Made by a program: the position numbers and the translations under genes | Shown: positions 34,832 through 46,400 of the stretch, piece by piece | How the letters are laid out: the number at the start of each line of letters is the position of its first letter | How positions within the stretch are numbered: the first letter of the stretch is position 1 | Notes under the pieces: generated by a model | Database searches by the model: none | What the model saw: the letters and a program-made list of their open reading frames with translations, nothing else | Told to the model about the DNA's origin: nothing | Assembly: GCF_016745275.1 (NCBI RefSeq) | Contig: NZ_JADOEP010000009.1 | Span: 62,001-126,000, forward strand | Direction: 5' to 3' | DNA length: 64,000 bases | DNA from: Enterococcus sp. BWB1-3 | GTDB lineage: Bacteria; Bacillota; Bacilli; Lactobacillales; Enterococcaceae

Positions 34832-37800
34832 CTGCCTCCTCCTAATTTATGCTCTAATTGTTCACAGCCTTGTTGCAGCAGAGACTCAAGCTGATCTGCG
34901 TACGCTATATTTTCTGGATATATCAGTACAAGCTGATCTGCATATCTATTGATAACAATTTCGAACCCATCAACCTTAGTCATCGTTTCTATTTGTTTTT
35001 TTGCAGCAGCCAATGTTTCTGCAGTCAATTCAAAGGCAGTTTGGTTGTTGATTGAATAGATCTCTTTTGCCATGTAACTATTATCAATTTTGCTAAATTC
35101 ATCAATCAAGCTAACTTGTGTATCTATTTTTAACTGCTGAAACTGATTCATCTGTTCTTCTACTTCAACTACATGCTCTGTATTCGATCGCTCAAGTAAA
35201 ATAGGCCATAAGTCAAGATACGAACCGATTGCCTTTGAGAATAGATCAGGCATATATTTTCTATTATCCTGCACGACATACACAGGGATTGCTTGAAAAT
35301 CATCTATTTGATGGTTTTTTCGAATAATAATCTGTATCAAATACATGATGAATGACCAGTAATGATTTTCGGAGTAGTTTAATACCTTTGCTCCCAAGTT
35401 TAATGTCGATAATCGAATAGCATATTCTTGATTTGCTTGATAACTGGATTTTGTCCGGTCTTTCATTTCTTTAAATCGCAACAGGTGATTTTGAAGTCCC
35501 TCCAGCTTTTCAATATCTGTAATTTCAGGCAAAAATTGTGTGTACGTATTTTCAGTAATTCGATGATTAGAGATATCTGCAAGTTGATTTTTTAACTGTT
35601 CACAAAAAATCGCATCACTATATTTATCCCAAATACTATGAGAGATCAATAAGTGCAGTACAAATTTATCTTCATTGATTTTCGTCAACAGCATATGATG
35701 AAGAGCTGTTGACTTCTTATCGAAGAACCCTGTTGTCATGTTTTCTTTTACTTTTTGCAGGAATGTCCAGCGTTCTTCTTCTGTCTTCAAGCTTAAATCA
35801 ACTATAGGAATTGTGAAGGCTTCATCGAATGTATGCTCATATAAACTATAATCTTCTCCTACTAATTCATAGCTTGTTCGTAACAATGGCTGTTCTTGAA
35901 TCAATATATTAACAGCCCGAATAATTTTGTCAGGATCAGATGTCTGCAGCTCAAATGGTGCATAAACCAATGTTTTCCGCAAGTTCTTTAAAAATGACTT
36001 CTGCATAGCCGAAGGACGAATGGTTTGTTTAATTAATGATTCATCCCATCCCGCAGGAACAAAAAGAACCGCTTCATCCTTTATAGGCTTAGGTTTTTGT
36101 TCCAAGAATTGAATCACATTTTCAATTTCTTTCAGAAAATTTCGTTCCAGATCATTAGCGAAACTTTCCGACAGTACCCCTTTATCATACACAATATTAC
36201 AATTCAAATTTTTATCAACAACAACTAAGTTCACTGCAATCGGCGTTCCAAAATGATTTTGGGAACTGATTTCATTGCCCTGCGGTGCAGGACTTAGTGT
36301 AAATATCTGATCTGTTTGTTGAGACTCCTCAAACTCTCCCGAATAATTGAAGGTTATCATTGGTTCTGACTTGTCCAGCTTAGGTACCAGCGTCTTAACA
36401 AGACCAAAGCCGATCCCATTATTTGGAATAGCTTTTAATGACTTACTGACTTCAGCAATATCATCCTCCACAATTGAATTCCCAATAGAAAATCCGACTG
36501 GATAGGTAATCGTAAACCAGCCGACAGTTCGGTCAATTTCAATTTCCGACGTTAATTGTTCCCTTCCGTGACCCTCAAGCAATATAGAAACCTCTTGATT
36601 TCTAGTCATGCCGGCAAGAGTTCTTGCTAGAGCAGTAATCAGCATTTCTTTGACATAAACATTAGGAATGCGATTTTGCTGATCGAATAACCTAGCTGTC
36701 ATTTCTGTACCAAGCTTAGCAGACAAGATGGATAACTGCTTTTCCCCTTTCGTATTCGATTCTATAGGTAATTGACTTTTTTCAACAATATCGGCTGTTT
36801 CCTGCCAAAAAGCACATTCCTTCGCTAAACCATCACTTTTAGCATAATCAGTTAATGCCTGACTCCATTTTTGATAAGACATTGTTTTTAAAGGCAGCTT
36901 TATCTGCTGATCATTTAATAGATTTTTATAGGCTGTTTCAAGGTCTTCTATAATAATTTTCCACGAAATCGTATCAACTACCAAATGATGTGCAATCAGT
37001 AATAAGAGTGCGTGATCTGCAAATTGAAAAACAACCGCCTTAAATACTTTTCCCTCTTTCAAAGAAAGACCAGCTTGAGCTGTATTGCTTTTTTCTTTTA
37101 TCATTTGATAGATTTCTGTTGTCTGATCAAGCCAGTCAACTTCCTGACATTCTTGATCAAAAACATGATGCTCTAACTTAAAAGAATCCACAGCTTCAAT
37201 TGGCTGTACAGATTGCGTCTCTCTATAAATGGCCCGCAGCATATCGTGGTGACTTAGTATTGCCTGTAATGCTTTTTCCAGTTTCCCTTGATTCAAAAGT
37301 TCCGTTGGAAACTCAAGCATAATCGATTGATTGAAATGACTCGGAACAGCTAATTCACTTGCAGCAAATTTCAACTGGATCGGTGTAAAAGGAACAACTC
37401 CTGTTACAGGACCTTGATCAATCAATATAGTTTTATTACTTTTAAGATTATTACTAAGTTCCTTAATCGTGCGGTAGTGAAGAATATCATTAATCGTTAA
37501 TGAGTATCCCTGTTCCTTTAATTTTGATACAATACGAATTGCTTTGATCGAGTCACCGCCCAGATCATAAAAGTCTTCATTTATCCCGATTTCTTCAAGG
37601 TTAAGGATTTCTTTAAAGATCATCAGCACTTTTGTTTGCTGAGGTGTTTCCGGTCGTTCTTTTATTTCATGTAGTTGGTCGATTGACTGTGCTGGTAATT
37701 GATTGACTGCTAATTTTCCATTTTTCGTTTTTGGCAGAGAATCTAGCAGGATGATTGCTTTTGGTATCATATATTCAGGCAGTACAACTCTCAGCTGTTC

Positions 37801-40491
37801 TTTTATTTGTTTGGGTGAACGCTCATTTGTCATGCTTACATATGCAATCAGTTGTTTATCAGCTGAAGATTCGCCTGCACTTGCAATAACTGCGGCTTCG
37901 CTGATTTCAGAGATGTCCAGCAGATGCGCTTCGATTTCTTTCAGTTCGATCCGAAATCCGCGTATCTTCACTTGCTGGTCAATCCTCCCTAAGAATTCAA
38001 TTTGCCCAGCTTCATTCCATCGAACCAGATCCCCTGTTTTATATAACTTTTTTCCAGCTGCAAGAGGATGTTCTATAAATTTTTCATTTGTCAGTGCTTC
38101 ATTACCCAAATAACCTCGTGCAAGTCCTTCACCGCCTAAATACAGTTCTCCGGGCATTCCGATGCCGCAAAGTGAATCATTAGAAAAAACCAGCGCTTTC
38201 GTATAATTAATAGGACTGCCGATTGGGATCATATCCACTGTGGAGTTTGCAGCATTCGGTATTTCATAGGTTAAGGCGAATGTAGTACATTCAGTAGGTC
38301 CATACCCATTAATCAAATGCGTTTGCTGATTGACTTCTTTAAACTTCCTTACATGGTATGCTGACAGCTTTTCTCCACCAATAAGTAAATAATTTAGTGA
38401 GGAGAAAACCTGTGCATTTAATGAAACAAGTTGGTTAAATAAAGACGTTGTCAGCCACATTACATCAATGCTGCAATGTTCAATTTTTTCCTGCAGCTTA
38501 TCAGGATCAACTAAATTCTCAACATCAGATACGTACAGGGTTCCGCCATTTAGCAGAGCCCCCCATATTTCAAATGTACTTGCATCAAAAGTCAAAGAAC
38601 CGGTTTGAAGGATATTTGGCTGGTCTAAGAAAACATAATTTGGATCTTTAACTAAACGAATAATACTTTTATGCTCGATCATCGTCCCTTTTGGTTCCCC
38701 TGTCGTTCCTGATGTGTATATGACATACGCTAAGGAATGTTTCGATAAAGCAGCAGGAGCATCCTCTTTGATTATTTGCGACTCTTTCAAATCGGCAGAA
38801 GTTAGCTGCATGATTGAAAAATCAGGATCGTGTTCTTCTACGCTAAAATTGATCAATAACGCTGATTTGCTTTTTTCAATTATCTCTTTGTTTCTCTGCT
38901 TAGGATTTTTAGGATCAAGCGGTAAATACGCAGCTCCTGCTTTTAAAATCCCCAAATAGGCCGTAACCGTTTGAATATCTCTAGCAGCAATAACTGCAAC
39001 AAGGGCTGAGCCGACATTTTTCTCTTTAATTAATGAAGCAATCTTAGAGGATTCAGCATCCAATTCAACATAGGTGAGGGATCGATCTACTCCAGCTAGT
39101 GCAACCTTTTGAGGAAACTTCTCAACTTGTGCAGTGAAATGTTTAATGATATTCAATCCTTCAGGGACCTCATCATCCGGCTCATTAAATTGAGTCAGAA
39201 TTTTTTCAATTTCATTATGTGCTAAACAAGAATAGGCTCCAAGTGTTTTTGTGGGATCTGCTAAAATATCTCCCAGTAATGTAACAAAATGTTTCTGCAT
39301 TCGCTCAATAGTTGATTTCTCAAATAGACTGACATCATATTCCCAGACTAGTTCTATTTGATTTTTCTCACTGCCTAAATTAAAGGTCAAATCAAATTTT
39401 GCGACTTGAGAATCTCTGGGAACTTCAGTCAACACACTATTTCCCAAGGTTGTATTCATTTCTCCATTGCTTTGATAATTAAACAGAATATCAAAAATCG
39501 GATTTTTATTCTCGCAAATAGGGGCTTTTACATCCTCAATGATCTCTTCCAGCGGATAATCCTGATGGTCAAATATGCCCAGTAATTTATGCTTGATCCG
39601 TTCTAAATATGTGCTAAACCTTTCATCCGGTTGGAGTGTATCATTGATCGGCAAAGTATTGACAAACATCCCTAATAAATTTTGAATGTCAGGATGATTT
39701 CGTCCTGACACCGTTGTTCCGATGACAACATCCTTGCTTCCGGAGTATTTAGACAAGAAAATCATAAAACAAGCAATAAAAATCATATAATTTGTTGTAC
39801 TTGCTTTTTCAGCCAAAGCATTCAGTTGACTCACTTGTTCAGAGGATAAACTGGTACTGACCGTGTCTCCTAGATATTCACGCTCTTTGGGGCGCATATG
39901 ATCATAAAATAATTCAAACTCCGGCAGTCCATCAGAAAATTGCTCCAGCCAAAATTCTCGACTTAAATGTTTGTCCTTTTTTCTATGCCAGGCACTGTAA
40001 TCCTTATATTGCAGCTTGATCGGCAGAAGTTTTTCACCATTGTACACACGCTTCAATTCTTCCAAAAAGATTCCCATTGAACCACCATCCATAATAATAT
40101 GGTGAGCATCAAAAAGTAAATAGCGTTCGCCTGTTGCAAGTGTGCAGTAGCACACTCGCAACAAAGGCAGCCTATCGATTTCAAAGGGGCGGATGAATTC
40201 CTCGATGATGGTAGATAAAGGTGTAACTGAATCTTCTATTCTTTCAACCGTCAGCCAGTATTTTTCTTCAACAATTTGTCCGAATTTCCCATCAATCATT
40301 TGAAAATAGGTTCTTAACACCTGATGCCGTGCAATCAGTTTATTAAGCGAGTCCGTCAGCTTATCTAAATCCAATGGACTGGATAACTGAAATGCGATGG
40401 GGATATTGTATGTGGTACTTTTTCCCTGAACCTGTTCAATTGTATAGATTCTTTTTTGAGCCGAGCTCATTAAATATTTTTTACTCACCAT
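34828..40491 (-). CDS. NRPS subunit 3: C-A-T-E plus terminal degenerate C domain
   Basis: The 1887-aa synthetase has C6 (about 1-435; HHIIMDG at 130, LCL type), A6 (about 450-940), T6 with GGDS and carrier Ser981, E6 (about 1030-1450; HHLVVDT at 1168, EGHGRE, DRTVGWFTITYP) and a final C-like domain (about 1470-1885). The A6 pocket, aligned by eye to GrsA, reads D-A-F-W-L-G-G-T, one residue from the Val code DAFWIGGT, so Val is likely and would become D-Val. In the last domain HHxxxDG is SHSIWDK, keeping the second His and the Asp but losing Gly, and later C motifs are weak. There is no thioesterase or reductase domain. It overlaps the preceding gene by one base. Confidence 0.93.
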   Translation of the reverse strand: MVSKKYLMSSAQKRIYTIEQVQGKSTTYNIPIAFQLSSPLDLDKLTDSLNKLIARHQVLRTYFQMIDGKFGQIVEEKYWLTVERIEDSVTPLSTIIEEFIRPFEIDRLPLLRVCYCTLATGERYLLFDAHHIIMDGGSMGIFLEELKRVYNGEKLLPIKLQYKDYSAWHRKKDKHLSREFWLEQFSDGLPEFELFYDHMRPKEREYLGDTVSTSLSSEQVSQLNALAEKASTTNYMIFIACFMIFLSKYSGSKDVVIGTTVSGRNHPDIQNLLGMFVNTLPINDTLQPDERFSTYLERIKHKLLGIFDHQDYPLEEIIEDVKAPICENKNPIFDILFNYQSNGEMNTTLGNSVLTEVPRDSQVAKFDLTFNLGSEKNQIELVWEYDVSLFEKSTIERMQKHFVTLLGDILADPTKTLGAYSCLAHNEIEKILTQFNEPDDEVPEGLNIIKHFTAQVEKFPQKVALAGVDRSLTYVELDAESSKIASLIKEKNVGSALVAVIAARDIQTVTAYLGILKAGAAYLPLDPKNPKQRNKEIIEKSKSALLINFSVEEHDPDFSIMQLTSADLKESQIIKEDAPAALSKHSLAYVIYTSGTTGEPKGTMIEHKSIIRLVKDPNYVFLDQPNILQTGSLTFDASTFEIWGALLNGGTLYVSDVENLVDPDKLQEKIEHCSIDVMWLTTSLFNQLVSLNAQVFSSLNYLLIGGEKLSAYHVRKFKEVNQQTHLINGYGPTECTTFALTYEIPNAANSTVDMIPIGSPINYTKALVFSNDSLCGIGMPGELYLGGEGLARGYLGNEALTNEKFIEHPLAAGKKLYKTGDLVRWNEAGQIEFLGRIDQQVKIRGFRIELKEIEAHLLDISEISEAAVIASAGESSADKQLIAYVSMTNERSPKQIKEQLRVVLPEYMIPKAIILLDSLPKTKNGKLAVNQLPAQSIDQLHEIKERPETPQQTKVLMIFKEILNLEEIGINEDFYDLGGDSIKAIRIVSKLKEQGYSLTINDILHYRTIKELSNNLKSNKTILIDQGPVTGVVPFTPIQLKFAASELAVPSHFNQSIMLEFPTELLNQGKLEKALQAILSHHDMLRAIYRETQSVQPIEAVDSFKLEHHVFDQECQEVDWLDQTTEIYQMIKEKSNTAQAGLSLKEGKVFKAVVFQFADHALLLLIAHHLVVDTISWKIIIEDLETAYKNLLNDQQIKLPLKTMSYQKWSQALTDYAKSDGLAKECAFWQETADIVEKSQLPIESNTKGEKQLSILSAKLGTEMTARLFDQQNRIPNVYVKEMLITALARTLAGMTRNQEVSILLEGHGREQLTSEIEIDRTVGWFTITYPVGFSIGNSIVEDDIAEVSKSLKAIPNNGIGFGLVKTLVPKLDKSEPMITFNYSGEFEESQQTDQIFTLSPAPQGNEISSQNHFGTPIAVNLVVVDKNLNCNIVYDKGVLSESFANDLERNFLKEIENVIQFLEQKPKPIKDEAVLFVPAGWDESLIKQTIRPSAMQKSFLKNLRKTLVYAPFELQTSDPDKIIRAVNILIQEQPLLRTSYELVGEDYSLYEHTFDEAFTIPIVDLSLKTEEERWTFLQKVKENMTTGFFDKKSTALHHMLLTKINEDKFVLHLLISHSIWDKYSDAIFCEQLKNQLADISNHRITENTYTQFLPEITDIEKLEGLQNHLLRFKEMKDRTKSSYQANQEYAIRLSTLNLGAKVLNYSENHYWSFIMYLIQIIIRKNHQIDDFQAIPVYVVQDNRKYMPDLFSKAIGSYLDLWPILLERSNTEHVVEVEEQMNQFQQLKIDTQVSLIDEFSKIDNSYMAKEIYSINNQTAFELTAETLAAAKKQIETMTKVDGFEIVINRYADQLVLIYPENIAYADQLESLLQQGCEQLEHKLGGGR

Positions 40492-43400
40492 TATAACTCC
40501 TCATCATCTACTATCTCGATACTCTCAAGTATCAAAGAATCTGTCACTGCTAATTTTTTGACCTTTTCTGCTAAATGTCGGACATTTTTTTCCTGAAGAA
40601 TATCACTTAATGGTACTTTTACAGCAGATGCTTTTGAGATACCGTTTGCTAATTGAACAGCTTTTAAAGAATGTCCGCCCAGCTCAAAGAAATCATCATT
40701 GATCCCTACTCGATCGACTTCTAATATTTCTTCAAACAAACTGCAAATCATCATCTCCATTTCATTTCTTGGTGCTTCGTAGGTGCTGTTTTGCTCTTGT
40801 TTAGGTTCAGGTAAAGCTCGTTTGTCAATTTTTCCTGCTTTTGTCACGGGAAGTTTCTCCATTATCGTGATAAAAGACGGAACCATATAATCAGGCAATG
40901 TTTGTTTTAATTGCTCTTTCACTTCAGGCACCGTAATATTTCCATTTGTTACAATATAGGCACAAATCACTAACTCATTGTTAATCTTCCTGGTAATCAC
41001 ACAAGTATCCCAAATAGAAGGGATCAGACCTAAGTGATTTTCAATCTCACCTAATTCGATTCTAAATCCGCGAATCTTCACCTGTTCATCTATTCTTCCA
41101 ACATACTGAAGCTCTCCATTTTCCTGCCAACGTACCAAGTCTCCTGTTCGATACATTTTTTCTGTCGGCATCACTGGATTTTCAACAAATTTTTCTGAAG
41201 TTATCTGCTCATTATTTAAATAATTTAAAGCTAAATTATCACCACTGACACATAGTTCCCCCAGCATACCAATTCCACACAGCTTTTCCTGATGAAAAAC
41301 AAATAGTTGGGAATTCGCAACAGCTTTACCGATTGGAACTGTTTTATAGTGCTGATTGTTCACCTGATAAGCAGATGCACAGACCGTTGTTTCTGTTGGA
41401 CCGTATAAATTATAGAGAGTCGTTTGTCCGTCCGTCATAACTTGATAGAATTTTTCTACTAATGCCATTGTTGTTGCCTCGCCAGCAAGCCCTACTTTAC
41501 TTAACTGACTGATTTCATCCTGACGATTATTTTCTTCTGCAAATTCCAGCAGCATTTTGAAAAGAGACGGCACGGTAATTAAGATTTTTTGATCTAATTT
41601 TTGCAGGAAACGATCTGGATCATTTTTAACTTCATCGGATATGATCTCAAGTGTTCCGCCTGTTAAGCAACCAGCAAACAATTCAAACACTGAACCGTCG
41701 AAAATCAAAGAAAATTGCTGAAGGATTGTCTGATTTGAATCCAGTTCAAAATACTCTTTTTGCCAATTCACTAAATTCATCAAAGAAGCGTGTCCGACAG
41801 TCACTCCTTTAGGCTGACCAGTGGTTCCTGAAGTATAAATCACATAGGCTTTATCATCCGGCTCCACTTTAGGTAAAGCAACAGTCAACATGGAGTCATT
41901 TTCCAGCTCATCAACAGTATACGCAACTGAATGAACTGCTGGAAAACGTGATGGCTGCCCTGTCTTACTTGCATCAGCAACAATTTCGATACCGCTATCT
42001 GCTAAGATATAAGCTATTCTCTCCTCCGGCAAAGTTGGCGCCAAAGGAATATATGCTGCTCCTGTTTTCATTATTCCATAAATTCCAATAACCATTTCCG
42101 GCGTTCGGTCACAATACAATCCGATATAGGCTGCATCTTTTGCGCCAGCTTCAAGAAGGCGTTGCGCCAAACAGGTTGACTTAACTTCTAATTGTTTGTA
42201 GGTTAGCTGTGTTTCTTCAAATACAACAGCAATCTTATCCGGCTGCATATCAGCCTGTGCCTTTAATGCTGCTAAAATCGTCGGGTAGCTTTGATTATTG
42301 CATTTTTCCGGATTGAATCCCCAAATTACTTTATCCTGCTCAGCCTTACTCACTAATGAAAAATCACCACATGTCAATAGGTTATTCTGCGCCAGTTCTT
42401 TTAGTCCGCACACAACTCTGGATAAAATATATTCAGCTTCAATTGTTGTAAACAGTCGTTCATCAAACATCAATTTAAAACTCAGCTGCTCTGAAGAGCC
42501 GACACTTAGCGAAATCGGATAGCTTGTCTGTTCACGATAATCTTCCATTTCTCCCAGAAAATCAATAAAATTATCTGCTTCTTGAACGGCATAATTTTCA
42601 AAAACAACAATTGTTTGGATTAATTCTTTCCCTAACAGACTTCTGTTTTGAATTTCTGATAGTGAGCAGTACGTATGGGCATCACTTTCGATCGATTGTT
42701 TTTGAAGCTCTTGAACAATCGTCACAAATGGATCAGTTTCCTTATTTTTAACTCTGACTGGTATTGCGTTGATAAAAAGCCCTACTGCCTGCTCGATCCC
42801 ATTTAAGGGCATGTTTCTGCCGGAAACCATCTTTCCAAAAACAACATCACCAGTATGATTGTACCGTTGTAAAACCAATCCCCACATAGCTTCTATGATC
42901 GTATTCATTGTTACACTGTTTTGGTTGGCAAATTTTTGGAGGATACTGGTTTCTTCACTTGAGAGTGTCTCAAAAATTGCTCTAACTTCAGCATTATGGT
43001 CGTTTTTAGGATACATTCCTGTGAACCCGGCCTGTGTTTCATATTCCTCCAGCAAAGTTTCCCAATATGCCAGACTGGCTTCTTTATCTAGTGCAGTTAC
43101 TGTCCGAGCATACTCCTCATAAATTGTATCCGCTTCAGTTGGTGCTAAACGAACATATTGATTCCCATTTTCCAGAGAAGCATAGAGCTTCATCCAGTCA
43201 TTCAGTACGATCGACAAACACCAGCCGTCCATAATAATATGATGGAACGTAAAGATCAGGCGTTGACATTCTGGCATTTCTACTAAAGTTACTCTAAATA
43301 ACGCTTCTTTTTCCAGATCGAATCCTCTATTGACATCAGCAGTCTTGAACCGAAGGTATTCAGCCTCAGCATCTTCTTCTTTTGAAAGATCATAATAATT

Positions 43401-46400
43401 ACTTTCTAAAAGACGACCGGAGTAAATTACCTGACGTGGTTCTTTGATATCTTTGTATAGGATATTGGTTTTTAATGCAGGATGTTTTTCTCCAAGCTGT
43501 ATTAGACTTTGTGCTAAAATCGTTTGATTTATTTCAGCATTCACATCGTATGAACATTGAATGACATAGCTGGTCGAAGTCTCATCTAATAGTTTGTGAT
43601 AAAGTAATCCTTCCTGCATCGATGTTAACGGGATGATTCGCTGAATGCCTCCATTACCAATCTCAACGGCACGTTCTTGTGCCGTATCGAACTCTGCCTG
43701 ACTCCATGAAAGTTCTCCCAGATCAGAGGCCGTCTTTTGTGTTTCACCTCTGGTTACACAATAGTTAATAACTGTTGAAAGTTCCTTTTGATACATCTCG
43801 CTGATAACAGATACTTCGTCAGCTGATAAAAACGGCTCTGCATAAACCAAATCCGTCACTAATTGATCGTTTTGAAGATAGCAGTTAATAGATAAAGGGC
43901 TGCCGATTGAATTCTCTGAAGCACTATCATTTATATTCGCAATCTCACTGATTGAAAATATTTGTTCATCCTCTTGGATTGCTCCCAGCTCTCCCAGATA
44001 ATTAAACGTCACATCTGTTTTCTCGTTTACGATTTTGTCAGTGTAATTAGTTAAAAGTCCATAGGTTATCCCTTTGTTAGGAATTTTTCTGATCGTTTCT
44101 TTCACCAGCTTGATTGATTCCGGTAAGGTATCTTCAATCATGAGAACTAACGGATACATTGAAGTAAACCAACCGATCGTCCGATCGACAGAACCGATTG
44201 AATCAGATAGTTCACGACCATGCCCTTCCAATGTAAAGGAAACAGTCGAACGTTTAAAGAAGTGCCCTAACGTAGTTGTCCAGGCGGTCAATAACAAATC
44301 ACTTAGCTCAGTGGAAAAGGCTTTGTTTGCAGAAAAGCGCAGCTGTTCCGTTTCAGCTTTCCCTACTGTAAAGGTAAAGGTGTGCGTTTGTGTTTGTATA
44401 GAGGCGTTCATTTGATCAAAAACAGTTGACTCTGTTACTTTTTGATTTATTTCTTGCCAGTAAGTTAAATCTTTGCTGATTTCATAACTTTTAACAGCTT
44501 CCTTTAATCCTTCACTCCAAGAAAGATAAGAAATGGTTTTAGACGGAAGCTGAAGCTCGTGCCCCTTGAGCAACTGGTTGTAGCTGCTATTTAAATCTTC
44601 GATAAAAATTTGCCAAGATACTGCATCTACGATCAGATGATGCATCTGAACCCAAACATAAGCAGCTGTTTTTGACTGAAACACTAATATTCTAAGCAGC
44701 GGCGACTGATTAAACCTAAATTTTGCTTGAAAATCAGCACCGATCGTTTGAATTTCTTCAGATACATCCATATGCTCTTCGCTTAATTGAAAGAAATGGA
44801 TAGTGTAGTTCTTCCCTTTTTCCCAAGGCAGGATCTTCTGTTCACTTTGATCCACACACATTCTCAACAAGTCATGGTGATAAACAAGCCCATCTAATGC
44901 TTCTTGTAAATAGTCTGTATTCAATACCTGATTCGTTTGTAAAATCATTGACTGATTAAAATGTTCCGGCTTGTTTAAATGACTTGAATAGAAAAACGAT
45001 TGAACAGGTGTAGGGCTGACAGTGCCTGTGACCATTTCCTGTGTTAGCTGCTGCGTGTGTTTCTTCATTTTTTGAGCAATTTCTCTAATTGTTTTAGCCT
45101 GCATGATTTCCTTAACAGTTAGTTGATAATCCAGCTCACGGGCTTTTGAAACAATGCGGATCGCCTTGATCGAATCCCCGCCCAACTCATAAAAACTATC
45201 TAAAAGATTAACCTGCTCCAGCTGTAAAACCTCTTTGAATAGTCTAAGTGCCAGCTCTTCTTTTTCAGTTTCCGGCTTCAAAACATTTTTTTCATGCATA
45301 AATACTGGTTCCGGTAATTGCTTTTCATTCAATTTACCATTTGCCGTTATCGGCAATTGTTCTAAAAATATAAAATAATTCGGCACCATGTAGTCCGGTA
45401 ATTTTTGCTTCAAATGCTCCTTTAACACATTTTCAGATGTTATTTCTGCTACTACATATGCACATAGATGCGTCGTACCATTTAACTTCTTTGTTACAAC
45501 AGCTGCTGATTTCACATTCTCTGCCTGTAATAGTGCTTGCTTTATTTCAGCCAGCTCTACCCGAAATCCACGGATTTTCACCTGATTATCCAGCCGTCCC
45601 AGATAATCTATCGAACCGTCTGCACGATATTTCCCTAAGTCTCCTGTTTTGTAGATTATCTCTCCATCAAGTGTTACAAATTGTTTTGCTGTCAACTCAG
45701 GTTGGTTCAAGTAGCCTCTTGCAACACCTTCGCCGCCAATACATAATTCTCCCGGCAGATCAATTCCACAGAAGGTTTGTCCATTCATCACATAGATTTT
45801 TGATCCTTTAATCGGCTTACCGATCAATGTATCCTGATTATCCAGCTGCTCTGAATAGCGATAATACGTTGCACACACCGTTCCCTCTGTCGGACCATAT
45901 AAGTTGCGGATTATTGATCGGTCTTTGCCTGTGATCTCGACAAACTTGCGAAGCAGATGATTGGTTACTTTTTCTGCACCTATATACACTGCTTGAATTG
46001 TTGCAAAAGCTGCAGCACGGCTATTTTCTTTTGTGTAATCCAATAAAGCCTCTAAAAACGTTGGAACTAATAGAAAATGCGTCACATGATTTTTTTCAAA
46101 GATATTCAGCAGCAGACCAAAATCATCCTGCTCTTCAACCGATAAAAGCTGTAATGATGATCCTGAAAGCAACGCTAAGAAAATTTCCCAAACCGAAGCA
46201 TCAAAAGTATAAATGGCTTTTTGCAAAATAATACTAGTTTCATTTATCTCTGCTTCTTTTTCCTGCCATTTAATCAAATTCACTAAGGAATGGTTTTCGA
46301 TCATTACTCCTTTAGGTGTTCCCGTACTTCCTGATGTATAGATGATATAGCTGAGATCTGTTGCTTCAGCTTGCTTACGAGTAATAGAAGCTTTGGAACT

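Noticed and set aside
44640-44660. HHLIVDA in E4 and HHLVVDT in E6 as signs of dead epimerase domains
   Set aside because: The His pair, Asp and following SW are kept, and the other E motifs (EGHGRE, RTxGWFT) are intact; the residue after Asp varies in active E domains.
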